Source: Mycobacterium sp. E1214
GTDB lineage: Bacteria; Actinomycetota; Actinomycetes; Mycobacteriales; Mycobacteriaceae
DNA length: 64,000 nt
Direction: 5' to 3'
Assembly: GCF_001666755.1 (NCBI RefSeq)
Contig: NZ_LZJC01000111.1
Location: 18,849 to 82,848, forward strand
Shown piece after piece: positions 1 through 7,322 of the stretch. Under the pieces are notes generated by a model, which worked only from the letters and a program-made list of their open reading frames with translations, made no database searches and was not told the DNA's origin. Position numbers and translations under genes: made by a program. How positions within the stretch are numbered: position 1 is the first letter of the stretch; each line of letters opens with the position of its first letter.

Positions 1-563
1 GGGTGGTCGCGGTGACGGTGCTCGGCGAGCTGGACGGCCGCGCGCCGGTGCCGCGCTCGGGCGCGACGGACGGTTCTGTGCTCGCCGTCGCCGGCGAGCT
101 GGGCCGCTCGGCGGCCGGATTCGCGTTGTGGGACAACGGTATCGATGGTATCGAGGGTATCGATGGCTTCGAGGAGTTACGCCGCCGGCACCTGGTGCCC
201 GAGCCGCCCTACGGTCAGGGCGCGGTGGCGGCGGCCGCGGGCGCGCAGGCGATGATCGACGTCTCCGACGGCCTGGTCGCCGACCTGCGGCACGTCGCCG
301 AGGCGTCCGGCGTGGCGCTGCACCTGTCGACGGCGGCGCTGGCCGCCGACCGGGAGGCCGTTGCCGCGGCCGCGGCCGCGACCGGCGCCGACCCGTGGGC
401 GTGGGTGCTGGGCGGCGGCGAGGACCACGCGCTGGTGGCGTGTTTCGCCGGCGCCGCGCCGCCCGGCTGGCGCGAGATCGGGCGGGTCGTCGACGGGCCG
501 GCGGGCGTGCTGGTCGACGACCGGGAGTGGGACGGATACGCCGGCTGGCAGTCCTACCAGTAG
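1..563 (+). CDS. thiL: Thiamine-monophosphate kinase, C-terminal part (5' end outside window)
   Basis: About 186 C-terminal residues of ThiL, which phosphorylates thiamine monophosphate to the diphosphate cofactor in the cytoplasm. The segment [17 protein letters not shown] near residue 80 is the conserved AIR-synthase-type IDvSDGL motif, and the later GGGEDHALV segment is the C-terminal domain glycine motif. The family is about 320-335 residues, so the N-terminal half lies upstream of the window. Ung begins 41 bp later, as in the usual mycobacterial thiL-ung pair. An odd low-complexity stretch of GID/GIE tripeptides sits at 138-173. The family call is secure; the true start cannot be seen. 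Confidence 0.9.
   Translation, partial: VVAVTVLGELDGRAPVPRSGATDGSVLAVAGELGRSAAGFALWDNGIDGIEGIDGFEELRRRHLVPEPPYGQGAVAAAAGAQAMIDVSDGLVADLRHVAEASGVALHLSTAALAADREAVAAAAAATGADPWAWVLGGGEDHALVACFAGAAPPGWREIGRVVDGPAGVLVDDREWDGYAGWQSYQ
138..173 (+). repeat. Four 9-bp units inside thiL (GID/GIE microsatellite)
   Basis: Four tandem 9-bp units (ggtatcgat, ggtatcgag, ggtatcgat, ggcttcgag) encode Gly-Ile-Asp, Gly-Ile-Glu, Gly-Ile-Asp and Gly-Phe-Glu. The stretch is AT-richer than the surrounding gene and keeps the frame. It falls between the ATP-grasping N-terminal part and the conserved IDVSDGL motif, probably in a surface loop. Confidence 0.7.
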
Positions 564-604
564 GGTGGCGCGGTGATTGTCACCCCGATCGAGGCGGGGC
601 CGCG

Positions 605-1288
605 GTGACGGCCCGGCCGCTGGACGAACTCGTCGAGCGGGGCTGGGCGGCGGCGCTGGCGCCGGTGGCCGACCAGGTGGCCCAGCTGGGACAGTTTCTG
701 CGCGCCGAGGTCGCGGCCGGGCGCCGCTACCTGCCGGCGGGCCCGAACGTGTTGCGCGCGTTCACCTTTCCCTTCGACGAGGTCCGGGTGTTGATCGTGG
801 GCCAGGACCCGTACCCCACGCCGGGACACGCGGTGGGGCTGAGTTTCTCGGTGGCGCCGGAGGTGCGGCCCGTGCCCCGCAGCCTGGCCAACATCTTCAC
901 CGAGTACACCGCCGACCTGGGTCACCCGACGCCGTCGAGCGGCGACCTGACGCCCTGGGCGCAGCGCGGCGTGCTGCTGCTCAACAGGGTGCTCACGGTG
1001 CGGCCGAGCGCGCCCGCCTCGCACCGCGGCAAGGGCTGGGAGGCGGTCACCGAGTGCGCCATCCGCGCCCTGACCGCCCGCTCGCAGCCGCTGGTGGCGA
1101 TCCTGTGGGGCCGCGACGCGTCCACCCTGAAACCGATTCTGGCCGAGGGGAATTGCGTGGCGATCGAGTCACCCCACCCGTCGCCGCTGTCGGCGTCGCG
1201 CGGGTTCTTCGGGTCGCGCCCGTTCAGCCGGGCCAACCAGTTGCTGACCGAGCTGGGCGCGGAGCCGATCGATTGGCGGCTGCCCTGA
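605..1288 (+). CDS. ung: Uracil-DNA glycosylase, family 1
   Basis: This enzyme removes uracil from DNA to start base-excision repair. The 227-residue protein has the family-1 catalytic water-activating motif [11 protein letters not shown] (Asp and Tyr near residues 68-70) and the C-terminal minor-groove leucine loop [17 protein letters not shown], which carries the catalytic His. The GTG at 605 gives the usual mycobacterial length; the same frame is open upstream to 128, but that part reads as antisense-like Arg/Gly-rich sequence. It follows thiL closely and runs convergently into the SDR gene, with 3 bp between the stop codons. Confidence 0.96.
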   Translation: MTARPLDELVERGWAAALAPVADQVAQLGQFLRAEVAAGRRYLPAGPNVLRAFTFPFDEVRVLIVGQDPYPTPGHAVGLSFSVAPEVRPVPRSLANIFTEYTADLGHPTPSSGDLTPWAQRGVLLLNRVLTVRPSAPASHRGKGWEAVTECAIRALTARSQPLVAILWGRDASTLKPILAEGNCVAIESPHPSPLSASRGFFGSRPFSRANQLLTELGAEPIDWRLP

Positions 1289-1291
1289 CGG

Positions 1292-2122
1292 CTAGCCGCC
1301 CTCGAAGTTCACGTTCTTGGTGACGGTTTCCCATTCGTCGATGGACGCCGAGAGCGCGGCGATCTTGTCGCGCATCGCCTTGAGCACGTCGCGTCCCAGC
1401 AGCAGCCGCAGCGGCGGCTCGTCGAGAGTGGTCACCAGCAGCACCGCCTCGGCCACCTTGCGCGGGTCGCCGGGCAGGTGGTCGGCGAACTGCTTGATCA
1501 GGTCCTTGCGCGCCTTGACGTCGGCGTAGTCGGCGATCGGGGTGCCGGACTCCTTCATGGACCTGCTGGCCCAATCGGTGCGAAAGGCGCCCGGCTCGAT
1601 CGCGGTGACCTTGATGCCCAGCGGGCGCACCTCGGCGGCCAGCGCCTCGGACACCGCCTCCAGCGCGAACTTGGTCGAGGAGTAGTACGCGTTGGGCGGG
1701 TTGGCCACCAGTCCCGTCATCGACGAGATGTTGACGATGTGCCCCGAGCCGCGGGCGCGCATGGCGGGCAGCACCGCCTTGATCATGTCGACGGCACCGA
1801 AGTAGTTGACGTCGAACAGCTTTCGAACCTCGGCGTCTTCGCCTTCCTCGACGGCCGACAGGTAGCCGTGGCCGGCGTTGTTGACCAGGACGTCGATGCC
1901 GCCGTACGCCTGCTCGGCCGCCGCGACGGCGCCGGCGATCTGGCCGGCATCGGTGACGTCGAGCGCCACCGCGACCGCCCGGTCACCGAACTCGTCGACG
2001 AAGTCGCGTACCGCCTCGGCCCGCCGCGCGGTGACCACCACGCTGTGCCCGGCTTGCAATGCGGCGCGGGCGAGTTCGCGGCCGAAGCCGGTCGAGCAGC
2101 CGGTGATGAGCCATCGCGACAT
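1292..2122 (-). CDS. Short-chain dehydrogenase/reductase (classical SDR)
   Basis: A 276-residue NAD(P)-dependent oxidoreductase of unknown substrate. Visible features are the N-terminal TGCSTGFGR cofactor motif (TGxxxGxG), DVTD for the adenine pocket, the NNAG strand motif near residue 87, the catalytic Ser in NISSMTG and the YSSTK (YxxxK) pair near residues 145-155. It is the last gene of a minus-strand group (SnoaL-like, sulfotransferase, DUF1214, SDR); the DUF1214 stop is one base before its start codon, so co-translation is likely. The context suggests lipid or sterol-like substrate metabolism, but this is inference only. Confidence 0.9.
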   Translation of the reverse strand: MSRWLITGCSTGFGRELARAALQAGHSVVVTARRAEAVRDFVDEFGDRAVAVALDVTDAGQIAGAVAAAEQAYGGIDVLVNNAGHGYLSAVEEGEDAEVRKLFDVNYFGAVDMIKAVLPAMRARGSGHIVNISSMTGLVANPPNAYYSSTKFALEAVSEALAAEVRPLGIKVTAIEPGAFRTDWASRSMKESGTPIADYADVKARKDLIKQFADHLPGDPRKVAEAVLLVTTLDEPPLRLLLGRDVLKAMRDKIAALSASIDEWETVTKNVNFEGG

Positions 2123-2123
2123 C

Positions 2124-3368
2124 TCAGGCCGTCCCTTCCGGCAGGCGCCGCAGATACGCCGCTCGGCGCTCGGCCAGTTCGGTCGCCCGTTGCTGCGCGG
2201 TCACCCGCGGCAGGTGCGGGACCTCGGCGTCGAGCCGGTCCAGCTTGACCACCCGGCCGCGCGCGCCCAGGCCCTCGCGCGGGCCCGCCTCGCCGAACTC
2301 GGCCATTCGCAGCGTCAAGATGGCTTCCCGCAGGCCGTCGGAGTCGATCCAATTCGCGACGCCGGGATCGGTCGGCGAGATCACGTAGGTGTAGGTGCCG
2401 TCGTCGCCCCGCACCGATTGCGCCTTGTTGAGGCTGCCGGTGCGGTCGACGATGTCCAGCGTGGTGCCCCAGACGTTGCTCAGCGGGACGGTGAAGTATT
2501 CGGCGCCCCCGTCGTCGAGGTCCACCACGAACGCCTCGTCGGGTTCGAGGTCGACGCGCCCCAACACGTACACCTGGTTGCGCATGGCGCCGACCTTGTC
2601 CGCCGACCAGGCGAGGTCGAAATGGTTGGCCGGCATCTTGTAGACGCCGTGGCTGAGTTTGCCGGTGAAGTCCGCGAAGTACGCCATCATGGCCGCGGTC
2701 GCCTCGGCCTGCTCGTCGCGGGTGCGGGCGGGGGTCGCCGGCGCCCCGCCGAGCCGCCGTACCTCGATGTGATTGGCGTCGTCACGGCCCCAGTCCAGCA
2801 GGACGTCGCGGATGTAGAACTCGTGGGCCTGAGCCGTGGTCTGTACGTGGTTGGGCCGGCCGTTGGCGGGATCGGCGTCGACGGTGATCGTGTAACCGCC
2901 GTCGGAGTCCACCGCCATGGTGCGCCCGTTGAGCACGGCGACGGTGCCCATGTGCGCGTCCCAGAGCGTGAAGTAGTTCTCGGTCATGCGATGCTCGCCG
3001 ACGCGGCCGTGGATCTCGTAGCGTTCGTCGCCCGAAATCGGGATCACCCGGTAGACGCTGTCGGGATTGTCGATGCCCCAACGTGATCCGGGGATGCGCC
3101 GGCCGTTCACCGGGTGCGCCAGCCGGGTGATGCAGCTCACCTTCGGTCGCAACTTGTCCTGGTTGGACGACCAGATCGCCGCCGAGAACATCACCTCGGC
3201 GAATGCGTCGTCGAACCGCTCGCGCATGGCGTCGGAAGCCTTCGCGCGGCCCAGCCACCGTTCCGCCACATCGCGGTACGCCGCCTTGACGGTGGGATGC
3301 TCGATCAGATCGAGGGCGGCCAGTTCCTGCTCGTGCTGGGACGCCGTCGCGACCGGGTCGTCAGGCAT
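2124..3368 (-). CDS. DUF1214-type conserved protein
   Basis: A 414-residue protein without signal peptide or membrane segments. The C-terminal third (around VWGTTLDIVDRTGSLN and ANWIDSDGLREAILTLRM) resembles the DUF1214 domain, whose biochemical role is not known to me. The N-terminal half has no motif I recognise. Its start overlaps the sulfotransferase stop by 8 bp and it is followed at once by the SDR, so it belongs to the same transcript. Such proteins are often found beside sulfotransferase and SDR genes in mycobacteria, which is the only functional hint. Confidence 0.75.
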   Translation of the reverse strand: MPDDPVATASQHEQELAALDLIEHPTVKAAYRDVAERWLGRAKASDAMRERFDDAFAEVMFSAAIWSSNQDKLRPKVSCITRLAHPVNGRRIPGSRWGIDNPDSVYRVIPISGDERYEIHGRVGEHRMTENYFTLWDAHMGTVAVLNGRTMAVDSDGGYTITVDADPANGRPNHVQTTAQAHEFYIRDVLLDWGRDDANHIEVRRLGGAPATPARTRDEQAEATAAMMAYFADFTGKLSHGVYKMPANHFDLAWSADKVGAMRNQVYVLGRVDLEPDEAFVVDLDDGGAEYFTVPLSNVWGTTLDIVDRTGSLNKAQSVRGDDGTYTYVISPTDPGVANWIDSDGLREAILTLRMAEFGEAGPREGLGARGRVVKLDRLDAEVPHLPRVTAQQRATELAERRAAYLRRLPEGTA

Positions 3369-4575
3369 GCGCTGTTCCTCCGATGTATCGTTCGAAACGC
3401 TTGTTGTACAACGAGAATCGTTCGTCGACCTGCTCGGGCCGCAGGCCGTGGTGCGCCAGGTCGTAGGGCGGGCGGGGCGCCTCGCGGGGCCGCTCGCGCA
3501 GCCAGCGCCGCATCGCGGCCTCCGCCTGTTCGGTCAGGGCCAGCCCGACCGCGGCGTAGACCCGGGCCACCTGCCCGAGGGGGTCGGCCACCGCCTCGTC
3601 GAAACCGAGGTCGGTGACCCGGGTTTCGTCGTCTGCCCAGGCGTCGCGCACGGCCATCGCCCGGTCGTTGGTCCAGCCCATCCGCGCCAGCCATTGCGCG
3701 CCCACCCGATGCCGGTCCACCGAATCGGCGTTCATGGCGTGCAGCGTGGCGTTCAGGCTCGCCCCGGAGGCGATGGTGGTGCGCGGGTCGCGGTGCATGT
3801 GCACCAGGTGCAGGTCGGGGAACTGCGCGCGCAGCAGGTCCAAATAGCCCAGGTGGGCCGGCGATTTCAGGACCCAGCGGCCGATTGGCGCGCCGCGTTG
3901 CCGCTTCTGCCACTGCAGGAACTGCAGCATCCGGTGCAGGTAGGCGTAGGCGGGGGAGAAGTCCTGCGCGTCGAGCCAGGCGCGGTAGCGGGGCAGGTGC
4001 GCGCCGGATTCGGGCACGTGCGACAAGAATGCGTCGGCGAGGAAGACGATCTCCTCCTCGGCCTCTCGCGCGTACATCGGGTGGATGGCGAACAACTCCG
4101 GGGCCAGCTCGCGCGACTTGGCTTCCCGCGCTTCGCTGATGGCGATGCGCGGGTCGGGGGCGTCGGTGAATCGATAGTCCAGGCGCGGCGCGACCTCGAC
4201 GACCTCCCAGCCGTACGTGCACACCAGGCGGGCGTCGGCGGCCAGCAGCCGTTGTAGCAGCGTGGTGCCGCTGCGCATCATCCCGACGACGACGATCGGC
4301 GCGGTGATCCGCTCGTCGAGGATCTCGGGGTGCCGACGGATCCACTCCTGCGCGCGCAGCCGCATGCGCAGGCTGTGCACCAGCCCCGAGCGCAAGATGT
4401 GCACGCCTTGGGCATTGAGGCCGCTGAGGTCGGCGCGCGCGTAGTCGTCCAGCAGAACCCGCAGCGGGCCCTCGAAATCGCCTGGGCCCCAATCGGTCAA
4501 GCCCTCCTTGCGCTGGGCGTCGGCCAGCACGGCGGCGGGTTCGAAGGCCGCCTCGGCGGCGCTCGCGGGGGCCAC
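3361..4575 (-). CDS. Sulfotransferase family protein (PAPS-dependent type)
   Basis: A 404-residue protein with the 5'-phosphosulfate loop VVVGMMRSGTTLLQRLL near residues 95-111 and the 3'-phosphate-binding HMHRDPRTTIASGASLN segment near residues 255-270. Both are hallmarks of PAPS-using sulfotransferases of the Sulfotransfer_3 type, which transfer sulfate to hydroxyls of lipids or sugars. There is no signal peptide, so it probably acts in the cytosol or at the inner face of the membrane. It overlaps the DUF1214 gene by 8 bp and lies 6 bp after the SnoaL-like gene. The acceptor substrate cannot be read from the sequence. Confidence 0.88.
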   Translation of the reverse strand: MAPASAAEAAFEPAAVLADAQRKEGLTDWGPGDFEGPLRVLLDDYARADLSGLNAQGVHILRSGLVHSLRMRLRAQEWIRRHPEILDERITAPIVVVGMMRSGTTLLQRLLAADARLVCTYGWEVVEVAPRLDYRFTDAPDPRIAISEAREAKSRELAPELFAIHPMYAREAEEEIVFLADAFLSHVPESGAHLPRYRAWLDAQDFSPAYAYLHRMLQFLQWQKRQRGAPIGRWVLKSPAHLGYLDLLRAQFPDLHLVHMHRDPRTTIASGASLNATLHAMNADSVDRHRVGAQWLARMGWTNDRAMAVRDAWADDETRVTDLGFDEAVADPLGQVARVYAAVGLALTEQAEAAMRRWLRERPREAPRPPYDLAHHGLRPEQVDERFSLYNKRFERYIGGTAHA

Positions 4576-4581
4576 GCGCGT

Positions 4582-5025
4582 CTAAAACTTCAGATGCTGA
4601 CTGACGTCGCCGACCTGGTCGACGAACATGGTGCGGCTGTCGAACCACCAGGCGCCGTCCACCCGGTGGAAGGTGTCGTGGTAATGCCCGGTGACGATGA
4701 TCTGCAGCGGCAGCGTCGGGGTGGCTTGGGTGACGCAGTAGTACGACGTGCTGCGCGCGGTGCCCGCCGCCTCGTCGATGTCCAGCTGCACGTTGGTGGT
4801 GTTGTGCTTGGTCTTCGGGGTGCCGTCCTCGTAGAGGCGGGTGGCCATGTCGTACATCTCGCGCACCCGCGCCGGGCCGGCGAACACCGTCTCGGGCGGC
4901 CCGTCCGCCACGCCGCAGATGCGGCCGTGCGTGAACAGTGCGGCCACTCCGTCGAGGTCACCGCCGTCGAGTCGTTCGGCGTAGCGGTAGATCAGGTTGG
5001 TGATTTCGCGCGCGCTGTCACTCAT
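4582..5025 (-). CDS. SnoaL-like / NTF2-fold protein
   Basis: A 147-residue protein of the SnoaL_4 type: an N-terminal helix with INLIYRYAERLDGGDLDG-like pattern, a central VQLDIDE strand and the C-terminal GHYHDTFHRVDGAWWFDSR hairpin. Members are small cone-shaped enzymes or ligand binders such as ketosteroid isomerase-like proteins. The ATG at 5025 is chosen. A TTG at 5031 in the same frame lies 5 bp after the GAGGAG Shine-Dalgarno sequence and is a serious alternative. It is the first gene of the minus-strand group and is divergent from the SDR at 5124. Confidence 0.82.
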   Translation of the reverse strand: MSDSAREITNLIYRYAERLDGGDLDGVAALFTHGRICGVADGPPETVFAGPARVREMYDMATRLYEDGTPKTKHNTTNVQLDIDEAAGTARSTSYYCVTQATPTLPLQIIVTGHYHDTFHRVDGAWWFDSRTMFVDQVGDVSQHLKF

Positions 5026-5109
5026 GCCCAAGCCATCTCCTCTGCCCGCTGCGGTGCGGTGTGCAGACCATGTTGGCAGAACAGCCCCAACTTACATAGA
5101 ACCGCCCAT

Positions 5110-5126
5110 TACTCTTAGTCGCCGTG
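5110..5126 (+). promoter_or_regulatory. Candidate -10 hexamer for a near-leaderless SDR transcript
   Basis: TACTCT at 5110-5115 fits the mycobacterial -10 pattern TANNNT, and the GTG start of the SDR lies 8 bp further on at 5124. No Shine-Dalgarno sequence lies before the GTG. Together these suggest a leaderless or nearly leaderless mRNA. No good -35 hexamer is visible. Confidence 0.4.
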
Positions 5127-6026
5127 ACGTTACCTTGGACGCCGAGCCGGCTCGGCAACTTGACCGGCAAACGAGTCATCGTGACCGGGGCGACGAACGG
5201 CGTCGGCCTCGGCACCGCCCGAGCCCTGGCCAAGGCGGGGGCCCACGTGATCATGGCGGTGCGCAACACCGAGCTGGGCCGGCAACGTGCGGCGGAGATC
5301 GCCGCGATCGGCGGCGCCGCCCCGTCGGTGGCCAAGCTCGACCTCGCCGACCTGGAGTCGGTGCGTGCCTTCCCCGCCCAGATCGACGAGCCGGTGGACA
5401 TCCTGATCAACAACGCCGGGGCGCTCACCGACCGGCGCACGGAAACGGTCGACGGGTTCGAGATGACCCTGGGCACCAACCTGCTGGGGCCGTTCGCGCT
5501 CACCAACCTGTTGCTGCCCAAGGTGCGCCGCCAGATCATCAACGTCGGCTCCGACGCGCACAAGTCGGCGACGCTGCGGCTCGACGATCTGCACCTGCGC
5601 CGGCACAAGTGGACCCGGCTGGGCGCCTACGCGCAGTCCAAGCTCACGGTCATGCTGTGGGGGCTGGACCTGGACCGCCGGCTGCGCGAGGCCCGGTCGC
5701 CGCTGGTCACCCAGCTCACCCATCCCGGCTGGGTGGCCTCCAACCTGTCGAACGTGGGCGATTCACGCCTGCAGTCGCTGGCGCATCGGGGCGTCAAGGT
5801 GGTGGCCGACCGGTTGGCCAACGACATCGACGAGGGCGCGGCACCCACCCTGTACTGCATCAGCGAGCCGGTGTCGCCCGGCGCGTTCGTCGGCGTGACC
5901 GGCAGGTTCGGCCTGCGTGGCGGGCCGGTGCTGATCGGGCGCTCGGTGGTGGCCTGCGACTACGAGACGGCCGCGCGCCTGGTGGACTTCGCCGAGCGCG
6001 AGACCGGCACGAAGGTGCAGGTGTAG
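5124..6026 (+). CDS. SDR, retinol/protochlorophyllide-reductase-like
   Basis: A 300-residue short-chain dehydrogenase. TGATNGVGLGTARAL near residue 20 is the cofactor motif, NNAG follows near residue 94, and YAQSK near residue 170 supplies the catalytic Tyr and Lys. The long C-terminal part with LTHPGWVASNLS is typical of the WWOX/retinol-dehydrogenase-like branch, which usually uses NADP(H). The GTG start has no ribosome binding site but a -10-like TACTCT 8 bp upstream. Two bases separate it from the next SDR, so the two are probably co-expressed. Confidence 0.9.
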   Translation: MTLPWTPSRLGNLTGKRVIVTGATNGVGLGTARALAKAGAHVIMAVRNTELGRQRAAEIAAIGGAAPSVAKLDLADLESVRAFPAQIDEPVDILINNAGALTDRRTETVDGFEMTLGTNLLGPFALTNLLLPKVRRQIINVGSDAHKSATLRLDDLHLRRHKWTRLGAYAQSKLTVMLWGLDLDRRLREARSPLVTQLTHPGWVASNLSNVGDSRLQSLAHRGVKVVADRLANDIDEGAAPTLYCISEPVSPGAFVGVTGRFGLRGGPVLIGRSVVACDYETAARLVDFAERETGTKVQV

Positions 6027-6028
6027 CC

Positions 6029-6850
6029 GTGGGTGAGTTCGACAACACGGTCGCCGTCATCACCGGCGCGGCGCGCGGCCAGGGCCGCAGCCACGCCGTC
6101 GCGCTGGCCGAGCAGGGTGCCGACATCATCGCGGTCGACATCTGTTCCGACGTGGCGGCGATCCCGTACGCGCTGGGCACCAGGGCCGACCTCGACGAGA
6201 CCGTGCGCCTCGTCGCCGCGGCGGGCCGCACGGCGGTCCCCGTCGTCGCCGACGTCCGGGACCTGGCGCAGCTGACGGCGGGGGTGCGGGCGGGCATCGA
6301 CGCACTGGGCGACGTCGACATCGTGGTCGCCAACGCCGGGGTGGTGGCGATCGGCGACCCGGACGCCGGTTCCGAGCCGGTGTTCAACACGATCGTCGAC
6401 ACCAACCTCAAGGGCGTGTGGCACACGCTGCTGGCCACGGTGCCCTCGATCGTCGCCAAGGGCCGCGGCGGATCGGTGGTGCTGGTCAGCTCGTCGCAGG
6501 GCCTCACCGGCCGCGGCGGCGACGGCAGCGCCGCGATGTTCGCCTACGCCGCGTCCAAGCACGGCGTCGTCGGCTTGATGCGCTCGGCGGCCAACGCCTA
6601 TGCGCCGCACAAGATTCGGGTGAACTCGGTGCACCCCAGCGGCGTGGCGACGCCGATGATCCTCAACGACTTCGTGGTAAATCGGATGCTGGAGAACCCG
6701 AATCCGGCCGTCTCGCAGATGCTGCTGCCCGACGTGCCGCTGGTCGAGGCCCAGGACGTCACCGAGGCGGTGCTGTGGCTGGCCGGCCCGCGTTCGCGCT
6801 ACGTGACCGGGGTGTCGCTGCCGGTGGACGCCGGCCACGTCGTCATGTGA
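6029..6850 (+). CDS. Mycofactocin-coupled SDR family oxidoreductase
   Basis: A 273-residue SDR with TGAARGQGRSHA at the N-terminus, NAGV near residue 98 and YAASK as the active-site pair. Between the second beta strand and the DVRD motif it carries an insertion ending in ADLDETVRLVAAAGR, the signature of the mycofactocin-dependent SDR subfamily. That subfamily holds NAD non-exchangeably and needs the mycofactocin redox peptide as electron acceptor (family knowledge). The GTG at 6029 directly follows the previous SDR stop. The substrate, probably an alcohol, is unknown. It converges with rpmB 10 bp downstream. Confidence 0.88.
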   Translation: MGEFDNTVAVITGAARGQGRSHAVALAEQGADIIAVDICSDVAAIPYALGTRADLDETVRLVAAAGRTAVPVVADVRDLAQLTAGVRAGIDALGDVDIVVANAGVVAIGDPDAGSEPVFNTIVDTNLKGVWHTLLATVPSIVAKGRGGSVVLVSSSQGLTGRGGDGSAAMFAYAASKHGVVGLMRSAANAYAPHKIRVNSVHPSGVATPMILNDFVVNRMLENPNPAVSQMLLPDVPLVEAQDVTEAVLWLAGPRSRYVTGVSLPVDAGHVVM

Positions 6851-6860
6851 CGGGTCGGGA

Positions 6861-7055
6861 CTAGCCGCGGACGACCTTGCCGGCCTTGATGCAGGACGTG
6901 CACGCGTTGAGGCGCTGCTTGTTGCCGCCCGGCCGCGTCACGACGTGCACGGTCTGGACGTTCGGGTCCCACCGGCGGCTGGTGCGGCGGTGGGAGTGCG
7001 ACACCGACTTACCGAAGCCGGGGCCCTTCCCGCAGATGTCGCACACAGCGGCCAT
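6861..7055 (-). CDS. rpmB: 50S ribosomal protein L28, zinc-ribbon type
   Basis: A 64-residue L28 of the large ribosomal subunit. Cys5-x2-Cys8 near the start (CDIC) and Cys52-x2-Cys55 near the end (CTSC) form the zinc ribbon of the 'C+' form, and SHRRTSRRW is the rRNA-binding basic stretch. Mycobacteria keep C+ and C- paralogues that are swapped under zinc limitation; this copy is the zinc-containing form. GAGGAGC lies 8 bp before the ATG on the minus strand. The gene stands alone, facing away from the DAK-domain gene. Confidence 0.95.
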   Translation of the reverse strand: MAAVCDICGKGPGFGKSVSHSHRRTSRRWDPNVQTVHVVTRPGGNKQRLNACTSCIKAGKVVRG

Positions 7056-7114
7056 GGTTCAAGCTCCTCAAATCTCGGGGGTCCGGCGCGCGGGACACAT
7101 CTAGCGGCCGGGAC

Positions 7115-7134
7115 GGCCCGGGTTCGCCCGGGCC
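7115..7134. promoter_or_regulatory. Strong 8-bp hairpin with TTCG loop between rpmB and the DAK-domain gene
   Basis: The arms GGCCCGGG (7115-7122) and CCCGGGCC (7127-7134) are perfectly complementary around a TTCG tetraloop (CGAA on the other strand). No T-run follows on either side. It lies 60 bp before rpmB on the minus strand and about 190 bp before the DAK-domain start. It could be a 5'-UTR structure of rpmB or a protein site; a terminator role makes little sense between divergent genes. Confidence 0.5.
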
Positions 7135-7322
7135 CAATCAGGATACCGACTGTCGCGGCAACCACCAAAACGGTCACCGCCCCCGTCGCCGCCGCTGGCT
7201 AGGCTCAATGGGCGGCGCGCCGCGCCGGAAGGGTGGTGGTCGAGGTGGGCCGGACCGGGTGGCGCCGGGCTACGCTGGCGCGCACCGGGGGCCGCGTCGG
7301 GAGGCTTGAGGAGGTGGGTCGG

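Noticed and set aside
4997..6028. Upstream extension of the mycofactocin-SDR frame
   Set aside because: It overlaps the retinol-dehydrogenase-like SDR in another frame and has shadow composition. The SDR fold begins at 6029.
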